DNA of 21,770 bases from Clostridia bacterium (lineage in GTDB: Bacteria > Bacillota > Clostridia > Christensenellales > UBA1242), in NCBI GenBank assembly GCA_017443885.1, contig JAFSXW010000084.1, positions 1-21,770 of the forward strand, read 5' to 3'. This document shows, piece after piece, positions 1 through 6,877 of the stretch. The stretch's first letter is position 1; each line of letters begins with the position of its first letter. The notes beneath the pieces are model-generated. The model was not told the DNA's origin and ran no database searches. It saw only the letters and a list, made by a program, of their open reading frames with translations. Both the position numbers and the translations under genes were made by a program.

Positions 1-19
1 ATGTTAGAGGAAAATGTTT

Positions 20-2071
20 ATGGATAAACAATTTGAACCACTATTTACTCCGTGGAAAATTAGAAATGTTGAAATAAAAAACAGAATAGTTATGTGCCCA
101 ATGGGTGGAACTTCTCTTTTTGGCTGGATGGAAAGAAACCACTTTGATAAAGAGGCTGCAGAATTTTTTATAGAAAAAGCTAAAAACGATGTTGGGCTTA
201 TTATTCCAGGTATTGCACCAATAAGGGATTTAATGGGTGGAAGATGGCTTTATAAAAACAAAAAAATGTTTCGTGAACTTAAAGTTTTTATGGATGAAAT
301 TCATAAATACGGTGCAAAACTTTTTGTTCAACTTACGGCTGGATTTGGCAGGTCTTTTGCAATTACAGATATGCTAGTTCCATTTTTAAAGCACAAGGCT
401 CTTGGTGCGCTAATTAAGCCGGTTTTAGATATTAGTTATATATGTGCATCTCCTAGCGAAATTGAGTCTAGGTGGGCAGAGGGCGTAAAATGTAGGGCGC
501 TTTCTGTGAAAGAAATTGAAGAAATGATTTATGCGTTTGGGCAAACTGCAAAACTTTGCAAAGAAGCGGGTGTTGATGGTGTGGAAGTTCATGCCGTTCA
601 CGAAGGATATCTTCTAGACCAATTTACATTAAGATACACAAATAAACGAACAGATGAATATGGTGGAAATTTTGAAAACAGATATCGTTTCCCTGCAGAA
701 ATAGTGAGGGAAATAAAAAAAGAGTGTGGAGAAGATTATCCAGTTTCTTTAAGATATTCGGTGGTTAGTAAAACAAAAGGTTTAAAAGAAGGCGCAATTC
801 CGGGCGAAGAATACGAAGAAGCGGGCAGAGATTTAATTGAAAGCAAGCGTGCAGCAAAATTTTTAGTTGAAGCAGGGTATGATATGCTTAACTGCGATAA
901 CGGAACTTATGATGCGTGGTATTGGGCACATCCACCTGCATATATGCCAAATAATTGCAATCTAGAAGATGTGAAGGTTATTAAAAAAGAAGTTGATGTG
1001 CCTGTTGTTTGTGCCGGGAAAATGCAACTAGCAGAAAGCGCTCGAGCAATTAAAAATAAAGAAATAGATGCCATGGGTGTTGCTAGGCAATTTTTGGTTG
1101 ATGATAAGTGGATAACAAAACTTAAAAACAATAATTTATCAGATATTCAACCTTGCATTTATTGCCACAATGGTTGTTTTGCAATGGCGCATTATAAGGG
1201 TGTTGCAAATGATGAAAGTTTAGATGAAGCAAAACACATGGCAAGGTGTGCCTTAAATCCAACCACAATGAATGGCGGACGATTTAAAATAGAAAAAGCA
1301 AAAACTCCTAAAACGGTGGCAATAATCGGCGGGGGAATTGGCGGAATGGAAACGGCAAGAATTCTTGCTATTCGTGGGCATAAACCTGTTATTTACGAAA
1401 AAACAGACCATCTTGGCGGAGTGTTTATTCCTGCATCAGCACCATCATTTAAAGAAAGAGATAAAATGCTTCTTGCGTGGTATATTAAGCAGATTAAAGA
1501 TTTAAATATAGAAGTAAAGTTTAATTCTGAAATTAAAGATATAAATTCTATTAATGCTGATGCAATAGTTGTTGCAACTGGAGCACTTCCAAAGAAAATA
1601 AAAATGGAAAATGGCGATAGAATTATTGACGCAACTGATTATCTTAGTGGCACAAAAGTTGGAAACAAAGTGGCAATAATTGGTGGTGGACTCACTGGAT
1701 GCGAAATAGCACTAGATTTGTTTAACCATGGAAAAACCCCAGTAATTATAGAAGCAAAACAAGACTTAATGGCACAAAAAGGTTTGTGCCTTGCAAATTC
1801 ATCTTATTTAAGAGATTTCTTTAAAGCAAAAAATGTTAAAGTTTATCTGGAAAGCAAATTAGATGGCATAGATAATAATTTAGTTAGAATTTTAAAAGAT
1901 GATGGCACACAGGTTTTAGAAAAAGTGGATAGCATTATTAGTGCCATTGGTTATTATCCAAATCCGCTTGCTAATGAGTCAAAAAATATTTATCAGGTTG
2001 GCGATTGCAGAGAAGTTGGAAATCTTCGCACGGTTATTTGGCGAGCATGGGAAGTTGCAGAAAAAATTTAG
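20..2071 (+). CDS. NAD(P)/FAD-dependent 4Fe-4S old yellow enzyme family oxidoreductase
   Basis: This is a flavin- and iron-sulfur-dependent reductase of the 2,4-dienoyl-CoA reductase/BaiCD-BaiH class, expected in the cytoplasm and acting on an enone or enoyl-type substrate. The N-terminal half (about residues 5-370) is an FMN TIM barrel; the family stretch NKRTDEYGG lies near residue 210. A cluster motif Cys-x2-Cys-x3-Cys followed by Cys 24 residues later sits near residues 379-410. The C-terminal half has an FAD dinucleotide fold (IIGGGIGG, about 436) and a second, pyridine-nucleotide fold (IIGGGLTG, about 552), ending in the usual QVGD motif. Length (about 683 residues) is normal and the gene is intact. 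Two in-frame ATGs exist at 14 and 20; the SD AGAGG at 6-10 is too close to 14 but nine bases from 20, so 20 is chosen. The substrate cannot be read from the sequence; YDAWYWAHPP near residue 300 is a subfamily feature. A terminator follows directly. Confidence 0.9.
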   Translation: MDKQFEPLFTPWKIRNVEIKNRIVMCPMGGTSLFGWMERNHFDKEAAEFFIEKAKNDVGLIIPGIAPIRDLMGGRWLYKNKKMFRELKVFMDEIHKYGAKLFVQLTAGFGRSFAITDMLVPFLKHKALGALIKPVLDISYICASPSEIESRWAEGVKCRALSVKEIEEMIYAFGQTAKLCKEAGVDGVEVHAVHEGYLLDQFTLRYTNKRTDEYGGNFENRYRFPAEIVREIKKECGEDYPVSLRYSVVSKTKGLKEGAIPGEEYEEAGRDLIESKRAAKFLVEAGYDMLNCDNGTYDAWYWAHPPAYMPNNCNLEDVKVIKKEVDVPVVCAGKMQLAESARAIKNKEIDAMGVARQFLVDDKWITKLKNNNLSDIQPCIYCHNGCFAMAHYKGVANDESLDEAKHMARCALNPTTMNGGRFKIEKAKTPKTVAIIGGGIGGMETARILAIRGHKPVIYEKTDHLGGVFIPASAPSFKERDKMLLAWYIKQIKDLNIEVKFNSEIKDINSINADAIVVATGALPKKIKMENGDRIIDATDYLSGTKVGNKVAIIGGGLTGCEIALDLFNHGKTPVIIEAKQDLMAQKGLCLANSSYLRDFFKAKNVKVYLESKLDGIDNNLVRILKDDGTQVLEKVDSIISAIGYYPNPLANESKNIYQVGDCREVGNLRTVIWRAWEVAEKI

Positions 2072-2120
2072 CAAAGTAAGTTCGCTGTATAATTAAAAAT
2101 GTATTTAAATACAAAGAATA

Positions 2121-2150
2121 AAAAACAACACCTAAGTAGTGTTGTTTTTT
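2121..2150 (+). terminator. Rho-independent terminator of the oxidoreductase gene
   Basis: The arms at 2121-2131 and 2139-2149 pair perfectly (11 bp, the outer pairs A-T) around a 7-base loop, and the 3' arm ends in a T run. It separates the oxidoreductase from murD. Confidence 0.85.
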
Positions 2151-2184
2151 ATCACAAACAAAAATAAAAGCATATATTAAACTA
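2149..2184 (+). promoter_or_regulatory. Putative murD promoter giving a leaderless mRNA
   Basis: A -10-like TATATT (2173-2178) lies exactly six bases before the murD ATG, with a weak -35-like TTATCA (2149-2154) 18 bases upstream. No SD is visible before the ATG. Transcription would start at or next to the start codon. The -35 match is poor, and AT richness makes chance matches likely. Confidence 0.4.
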
Positions 2185-3510
2185 ATGGAAAATTTTAAAA
2201 ATTTTTTAATAATGGGATATGGAAAAAGTGGGCAAGCAGTAGCTCATTATTTAATTAAAAAACGCAAAAAGATTGTAATTTATGATAAAAATGCGCAAAT
2301 TTTTAATAAAAATGCGCAAAATGGCGTAAAATTTAGCAAAATAATGAGATATAAATTTATCGATAGCGCTGATATGGTTGTTGTTTCGCCATCAATAAGT
2401 GTATTTAATAAGTATATTGTTTATGCAAAAAAAACCGGCAAAAAAGTTATTAGTGAATTGGAATTTGGCTATTTAATAAACAAACGAAAAAAGATAATTG
2501 GAATAACTGGCACAAATGGAAAAACCACAACAACTATGCTAGTGCGTGATATGCTTAAAGAAAAATGTAGTTGCGAAGCCTTTGGGAACATTGGCACTCC
2601 ACTAACTTCTGCCTATGGGCAAAAACTAGATTATATTAGTTTGGAAGTTAGTTCGTTCCAGCTTGAGCTTATTGATGCATTTAAGCCAAAAATAGCAGTG
2701 ATATTAAATATTGATGTCGACCACTTAGATAGGCATAAAACAATAGAAAATTATATTAGTGTAAAATTAAACATTGTGAAAAATGCAAGAAGTAGCACAA
2801 TTTTGGTTTTAAATGCAGACGATAAGGTTATAAGTGAAAACGATGATTTGCTTAAAGGCAATAAATATTATTTTAGTAAAACAAAAATCGTTAAGGGAAT
2901 TTATATAAAAAATAATAAAATTTACTTAAATATTAATCAAAAACCACAGCAAATTGCAAAAATTAGCGATTTTAATTTACCTTTTAACATAATAGATGAT
3001 GTTTTGGCTTCAATTCTTGTGGGCTATCTATGCAAAGTTGATAAAAAAAGTATTTTAAAAGCACTGAGTAAATTTAAACTTGCGCCATATAGAATGGAAA
3101 CAAAAGTTATTAATGGAATAAAAATTATAAACGACAGCAAGGGAACTAATATTCATAGCACTGTTAGTGCGCTAAGGGGGCAAAACAATGTTATTCTTTT
3201 GCTTGGTGGAGAAGATAAGGGGCTAAATTTTTCACCAATTTTTAAACAAAATGTAAGTGGGGTGAAGCAAATAATATGTTTTGGGAAAACTGCCAATAAT
3301 ATTTATGAAACTGCAAAAAAGTGCAATTTTAACAGTGTTTTGCAAGAAAAAAACTGCAAAAGTGCAGTTTTTAGTGCTTTAAACATGGCAAAAAGTGGTG
3401 ATACAATTTTGTTTAGCCCAGCATGTTCTAGTTTTGATGAGTTTTCTTCTTATGCAGAAAGAGGCAAATTTTTTGATGAAATTGTGAACAATTTCTTTAA
3501 AACCTGTTAG
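2185..3510 (+). CDS. murD: UDP-N-acetylmuramoylalanine--D-glutamate ligase MurD
   Basis: MurD adds D-glutamate to UDP-MurNAc-L-alanine in cytoplasmic peptidoglycan precursor synthesis, using ATP. The N-terminal nucleotide-binding fold starts at GYGKSG. The ATP P-loop GTNGKTTTT is near residues 108-116 and the MurD-typical EVSSFQLE near 154-161. HLDRH is near 182 and the lysine expected to be carbamylated (in SVKLN) is about residue 194. NDSKGTN is near 317-323 and GGEDKG near 341, both C-terminal domain signatures. At 441 residues it is complete. It stands alone here, without other mur or division genes, after a terminator and facing the convergent ligase-like gene. The ATG at 2185 has no SD but is needed to include the first beta strand. 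The 117 bases downstream hold only a weak 6-bp hairpin (3545-3564) without a convincing T run. Confidence 0.95.
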   Translation: MENFKNFLIMGYGKSGQAVAHYLIKKRKKIVIYDKNAQIFNKNAQNGVKFSKIMRYKFIDSADMVVVSPSISVFNKYIVYAKKTGKKVISELEFGYLINKRKKIIGITGTNGKTTTTMLVRDMLKEKCSCEAFGNIGTPLTSAYGQKLDYISLEVSSFQLELIDAFKPKIAVILNIDVDHLDRHKTIENYISVKLNIVKNARSSTILVLNADDKVISENDDLLKGNKYYFSKTKIVKGIYIKNNKIYLNINQKPQQIAKISDFNLPFNIIDDVLASILVGYLCKVDKKSILKALSKFKLAPYRMETKVINGIKIINDSKGTNIHSTVSALRGQNNVILLLGGEDKGLNFSPIFKQNVSGVKQIICFGKTANNIYETAKKCNFNSVLQEKNCKSAVFSALNMAKSGDTILFSPACSSFDEFSSYAERGKFFDEIVNNFFKTC

Positions 3511-3627
3511 TAACTTTTGTTTTTATTTTTATATTAAGCTATTAATTGTTTGTAAGAGAACAATATAAATTTTAATAAATTAAAAATTGTATCTTTCTAT
3601 TGGTTGTTGTTATTTTAAAAAGTGTGT

Positions 3628-5163
3628 TTATTGTTTTGCTGTTTCTTGCACAGTGCCATCTTCTTGCTTAATTTCTTTATTAAAATTAAAGCCACCAATT
3701 CCTAGCCCTAGGAATAGAATAAATATTGGGAAAGTGTAAGGAATTGAAACTCCAAATATAGATGAAACAAAATATCCCATGGCACCCATTAAGCACACAA
3801 GTGTTTCGGTGCTTAATTTTTTAATCTGTTTAAAGATTAAAATTAAAGTTATAATAATTGCAGATATATAAAATAAACCAGCTGGCAAGCCCATAGTTGA
3901 AGCAAATTGCAGTGGCTCATTGTGTGGTCTTGATGCTTCAAGGGCTGGATTAACCTTCATCTGGCAGTTTATGCCTATTCCAAAAATAGGGTGAGATGCA
4001 ATGTTATTAAAGCACTCTTTCCATAACCCCCATCTATTTGTGCCGGCTGTTTCTGCTTCAAGGCTTAGTGCATCTTTTGAAATTTTAAAAATGTCTTCAA
4101 ATAATCCTATTATGCTTTGAATAAAATTGTGTCTTGGTAAATTAAACAAAAATATCAACAGGGCATCTAGGGCAGTTGCAAAAACAAATATTGCCCACAT
4201 AATAAGTAGTTTCTTATAACTTTGTTTATCTTTAACAATGCTAATTATTGATAGCATTATAATAGATATTAAAATGGCAATTTGGCAACCAAAGGTGTTA
4301 TTAAAGTAGCATGTGAAAACGAATAAACCAAAAGTGCACGCCCCAAAAATTTTAATATTTTTTTGCTTAGCGAATAAGAATATACTTGCACTCATTAGGC
4401 TTGCCATTGTGAGCATATAGCCAGAGTGGTTTGAATTAGCCCAAGGAAGCGTGAAATTAAAGCCCATAAACGAAACTGCTCTTGATATAAACAAATAATC
4501 AATAAACCAAAACAAGCAGAACATTGAGATTGTGCTTAAAAAGAAATATATGATAATTGTTTTGTAGTGTTCGTCTTTAAGCATAAATGCGCCTAAAAAT
4601 ATAATAGCATAGGCAAAATACATTATAAGGCCTTCATTTCTGCCAGGGTAATCAAATAGTGCTAATTTTATGTCGGTTGCAAAAAACACAGAGATTGTTG
4701 CCCAAATTAAAAAACACAAAAGCAAGATAATGGGCATAATTGCAAGTTTGTTTTTTTCTTTTAATTTAAATTTGCTAAAAAATGAGCGCTCATAAAATAA
4801 AAGTGGAGCAGAAAATAAGCTAAAAGCAATCAAAAAAGTGCTGAGATAAGTTAGCGTTGTGGGAGTTGTTGTTTTTGTTATAAAGCCAATAAAAAACATA
4901 AAAAGTGGGATTAACACAACAGAAAGCAAACTAATAAATAAACAGATTTTTGATATCTTTGTTTCTTTTTTACCTTTAAATTGCAGTTTTTTGGCGGAGT
5001 TTTTAGAATTTTCTGCAGTTTTTTCTTGGTTTTCTGCATTTATATTAATATCGTGCGCTAAATTATCTAAATTTTCATCTGATTTTAACTCTGGGTTGCT
5101 ATTTATATAATTTGAATCAGAGCCGTTTAATAGTTTTTTCGTGTTGCTATCTTGTGTTTTCAT
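3628..5163 (-). CDS. O-antigen ligase/polymerase-like polytopic membrane protein (Wzy/WaaL family)
   Basis: This is a 511-residue membrane protein with about 70 hydrophilic, Asn/Lys/Glu-rich N-terminal residues followed by roughly eleven predicted transmembrane segments. The family signals are GRNEGL near residue 173 and, in the large extracytoplasmic loop, TNRWGLWKE, HPIFGIGINC and HNEPLQFASTMGLPAG (about 375-430), the Wzy_C-type pattern of oligosaccharide ligases and polymerases. Such proteins transfer or polymerise lipid-linked glycans on the outer face of the membrane. The glycan acceptor is unknown; no other polysaccharide genes sit next to it, although a family 8 glycosyltransferase occurs 11 kb away. 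It lies 40 bases downstream of the ZIP gene on the same strand, so it may be partly cotranscribed, but it has its own promoter-like sequence. No SD is visible before the ATG. The start is supported by the -10 position but not by a ribosome site. Confidence 0.8.
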   Translation of the reverse strand: MKTQDSNTKKLLNGSDSNYINSNPELKSDENLDNLAHDININAENQEKTAENSKNSAKKLQFKGKKETKISKICLFISLLSVVLIPLFMFFIGFITKTTTPTTLTYLSTFLIAFSLFSAPLLFYERSFFSKFKLKEKNKLAIMPIILLLCFLIWATISVFFATDIKLALFDYPGRNEGLIMYFAYAIIFLGAFMLKDEHYKTIIIYFFLSTISMFCLFWFIDYLFISRAVSFMGFNFTLPWANSNHSGYMLTMASLMSASIFLFAKQKNIKIFGACTFGLFVFTCYFNNTFGCQIAILISIIMLSIISIVKDKQSYKKLLIMWAIFVFATALDALLIFLFNLPRHNFIQSIIGLFEDIFKISKDALSLEAETAGTNRWGLWKECFNNIASHPIFGIGINCQMKVNPALEASRPHNEPLQFASTMGLPAGLFYISAIIITLILIFKQIKKLSTETLVCLMGAMGYFVSSIFGVSIPYTFPIFILFLGLGIGGFNFNKEIKQEDGTVQETAKQ

Positions 5164-5197
5164 AATTTTATTATAATATAAAAATTATACTTTTCAA
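5164..5197 (-). promoter_or_regulatory. Putative leaderless promoter of the ligase-like gene
   Basis: On the minus strand, TTGAAA (5192-5197), a 16-base spacer, TATAAT (5170-5175), then six bases and the ATG. This is a near-consensus sigma-A promoter that would start transcription at the start codon. No SD lies between the -10 box and the ATG. Confidence 0.6.
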
Positions 5198-5203
5198 AAC
5201 AAT

Positions 5204-5980
5204 TTATCCTAAACACACATCTAAAACCATCATTATTATAAAACCAAATATAAAGCCCCATGTGCCGATATGAGGGCTTATCTCACTTTGGCTATCAGGA
5301 ATTAGTTCTTCACAAACAACAAACATCATTGCACCAGCGCTAAAAGATAAAAGCCAAGGCTGAAAGCTTGAAAGAGAAGATGCTAGGAAAAATCCAATAA
5401 TGGCAAAAATTGGCTCAACAGATCCACTTAATACGCCATAAAGAAAGGCTTTGCTTCTGCTATTTTTTAAACTTTTATATGCAAGCGAAACAGTTGCACC
5501 TTCTGGTGCATTTTGAATGCCAATTCCAACAGCAAGAGCCACGGCACTAATAAGTGCTGAACTTTCTCCTGAAAGCATACCTGCACCAAAAACAAAGCCA
5601 ACAGAAAGCCCTTCTGGAATGTTATGCAAAGTGATGGCAATAAAGAGTTTATAAAATTTTCTAATGCCATTGTCGTTATAATTTAGTGAATTTTGTTTTG
5701 GTATTAATTTATCTAATAGCATTAAAAATAATCCACCTAAAATTAGTCCAACTATGGCAGGTAAAATTTTAAAACTTCCCAAATTTTGGCTCATATTTAA
5801 AGCGGGAAGAAGAAGCGACCAAATACTTGCACTCATCATAATTCCAGAAGCAAGCCCCATTAAAAAATTATTCAGTTTTTGATTTATTTGCTTTTTAAAT
5901 AAAAAAACGACGCAAGCGCCAAGGCTAGTCATAAAAAAAATAAAAGTGAATCCAAATATTATAAGTAAAATGCTAGGCAT
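5204..5980 (-). CDS. ZIP family divalent metal transporter, GufA-like
   Basis: This is a 258-residue integral membrane protein with about eight hydrophobic segments, the normal size for bacterial ZIP carriers that import zinc or other divalent cations. The metal-site motifs are clear: HNIPEGLSVG in membrane segment 4 (about residue 118) and QNAPEGATV in segment 5 (about residue 154). The Gln-Asn-x-Pro-Glu-Gly form of the second motif is that of the GufA branch, not of ZupT. The ATG at 5980 has a good SD (AGGAG, seven bases upstream). The YgjV-like gene ends 64 bases upstream and the ligase-like gene begins 40 bases downstream, all on the minus strand, with no obvious terminator between them. 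The transported metal cannot be told from the sequence. No metal-regulator site was recognised. Confidence 0.88.
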   Translation of the reverse strand: MPSILLIIFGFTFIFFMTSLGACVVFLFKKQINQKLNNFLMGLASGIMMSASIWSLLLPALNMSQNLGSFKILPAIVGLILGGLFLMLLDKLIPKQNSLNYNDNGIRKFYKLFIAITLHNIPEGLSVGFVFGAGMLSGESSALISAVALAVGIGIQNAPEGATVSLAYKSLKNSRSKAFLYGVLSGSVEPIFAIIGFFLASSLSSFQPWLLSFSAGAMMFVVCEELIPDSQSEISPHIGTWGFIFGFIIMMVLDVCLG

Positions 5981-6044
5981 GGTTTTCTCCTAAAAAATGT
6001 ATCACTTTTATTTTATGAAATTTATGTTATGTGTGGTGAACTAT

Positions 6045-6635
6045 TTAACTTTTATTTAGGGTTGTGTTTGCTGGATTAATAGTTGTGTTTTGTGCTTCAA
6101 GTTCTTTTTTATCGGTGGTGTAGAACTTTATTATTGCAACAATTTCTATTGCAAGCATTATGCTTTCGCCAATAACGGCAATAAGCGAGCGATGAAGGCC
6201 ATTGTATAGAATCCACAAAACGCTACAAAACAGCATAAACCATCTATAAACACCGATATTTTTTTGCCATAAGCTGTATGTAAAGCCAAGCCCTGCTAGA
6301 AGTGCAAAAATCTCTATCCAAGAGCTGAATGAAATGATTGAACAAATAAGTGATGCCACAACACAAGTTAAAAGGGAGTATATTCTATGAGTGCTATTGA
6401 ATCGGTCGTCTAAATAATACCAAATACCACGAATAACTCCTATAAAATTTATAATCATTCCAACGCTTGCGTTTAAAAAGAAATAGTGAAAAATAAAAAA
6501 TAGTGAGCAAGCAATATTAAATACGACAATTTTTGTTTTATTTTTTATAAAAAAAGTTATTGCCAAAAATGTGTAGGCAAATAGAGCAAAAACCTGAGAT
6601 ATAATATAAGATGTTGTAAGCATTGTGGAAATCAT
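6045..6635 (-). CDS. YgjV-like inner membrane protein
   Basis: This is a 196-residue protein that is almost entirely hydrophobic, with about six membrane segments. The N-terminal pattern (SQVFALFAYTFLAITFFIKN, then FHYFFLNASVGMIINFIGVIRG and later a tryptophan-rich loop) matches my recall of the YgjV family (Pfam Imp-YgjV), whose function is unknown. It is the first gene of the minus-strand group YgjV, ZIP, ligase-like and is divergent from the large lipoprotein gene. The ATG at 6635 has an AAGG about ten bases upstream; an alternative ATG lies at 6623. The C-terminal 20 residues are hydrophilic and poorly conserved in type. Confidence 0.7.
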   Translation of the reverse strand: MISTMLTTSYIISQVFALFAYTFLAITFFIKNKTKIVVFNIACSLFFIFHYFFLNASVGMIINFIGVIRGIWYYLDDRFNSTHRIYSLLTCVVASLICSIISFSSWIEIFALLAGLGFTYSLWQKNIGVYRWFMLFCSVLWILYNGLHRSLIAVIGESIMLAIEIVAIIKFYTTDKKELEAQNTTINPANTTLNKS

Positions 6636-6654
6636 ATTTATTAAACCTTATTTT

Positions 6655-6683
6655 ATTATAAGATAAAAAATTACAATGGGCAA
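6655..6683 (-). promoter_or_regulatory. Promoter of the YgjV-like gene
   Basis: Minus strand: TTGCCC (6678-6683), 17 bases, TATAAT (6655-6660). The predicted transcript start (about 6648) falls on the SD-like AAGG, leaving a leader of about 12 bases. Confidence 0.5.
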
Positions 6684-6836
6684 CAAAAGTTTATAATTTT
6701 TAAAAATTGTGTTGAAACTTTTTTATATTTTACAACATAAAATGTTCTGATAAATTAAATTGATTTCGAGTTTTATTAATCACAAAAAAGATGCTAAAAT
6801 GTAAAAAATGAGTTTAAAACATTAGTTTTTTTTATT

Positions 6837-6876
6837 TTGATGTTGTATAATTAAAATAGTATAATAAAGGAGGGAA
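6837..6876 (+). promoter_or_regulatory. Promoter and strong SD of the lipoprotein gene
   Basis: TTGATG (6837-6842), 17 bases, TATAAT (6860-6865), immediately followed by AAAGGAGGG (6867-6875) and the ATG at 6878. The -10 box and the SD touch, so a start seven bases downstream would cut into the SD. A second TATAAT at 6846-6851 could give a longer leader but lacks a good -35. The rest of 6636-6877 shows nothing else I can name. Confidence 0.5.
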
Positions 6877-6877
6877 T

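Noticed and set aside
1..27. A frame open from the left edge ending in TAA at 25-27, overlapping the oxidoreductase start by eight bases
   Set aside because: It could be the end of an upstream, translationally coupled gene, but only eight codons are visible and nothing can be inferred from them.
3511..3627. Hairpin at 3545-3564 as a terminator for the convergent murD and ligase-like genes
   Set aside because: The stem has only six weak pairs with an eight-base loop and no T run directly after it on either strand.
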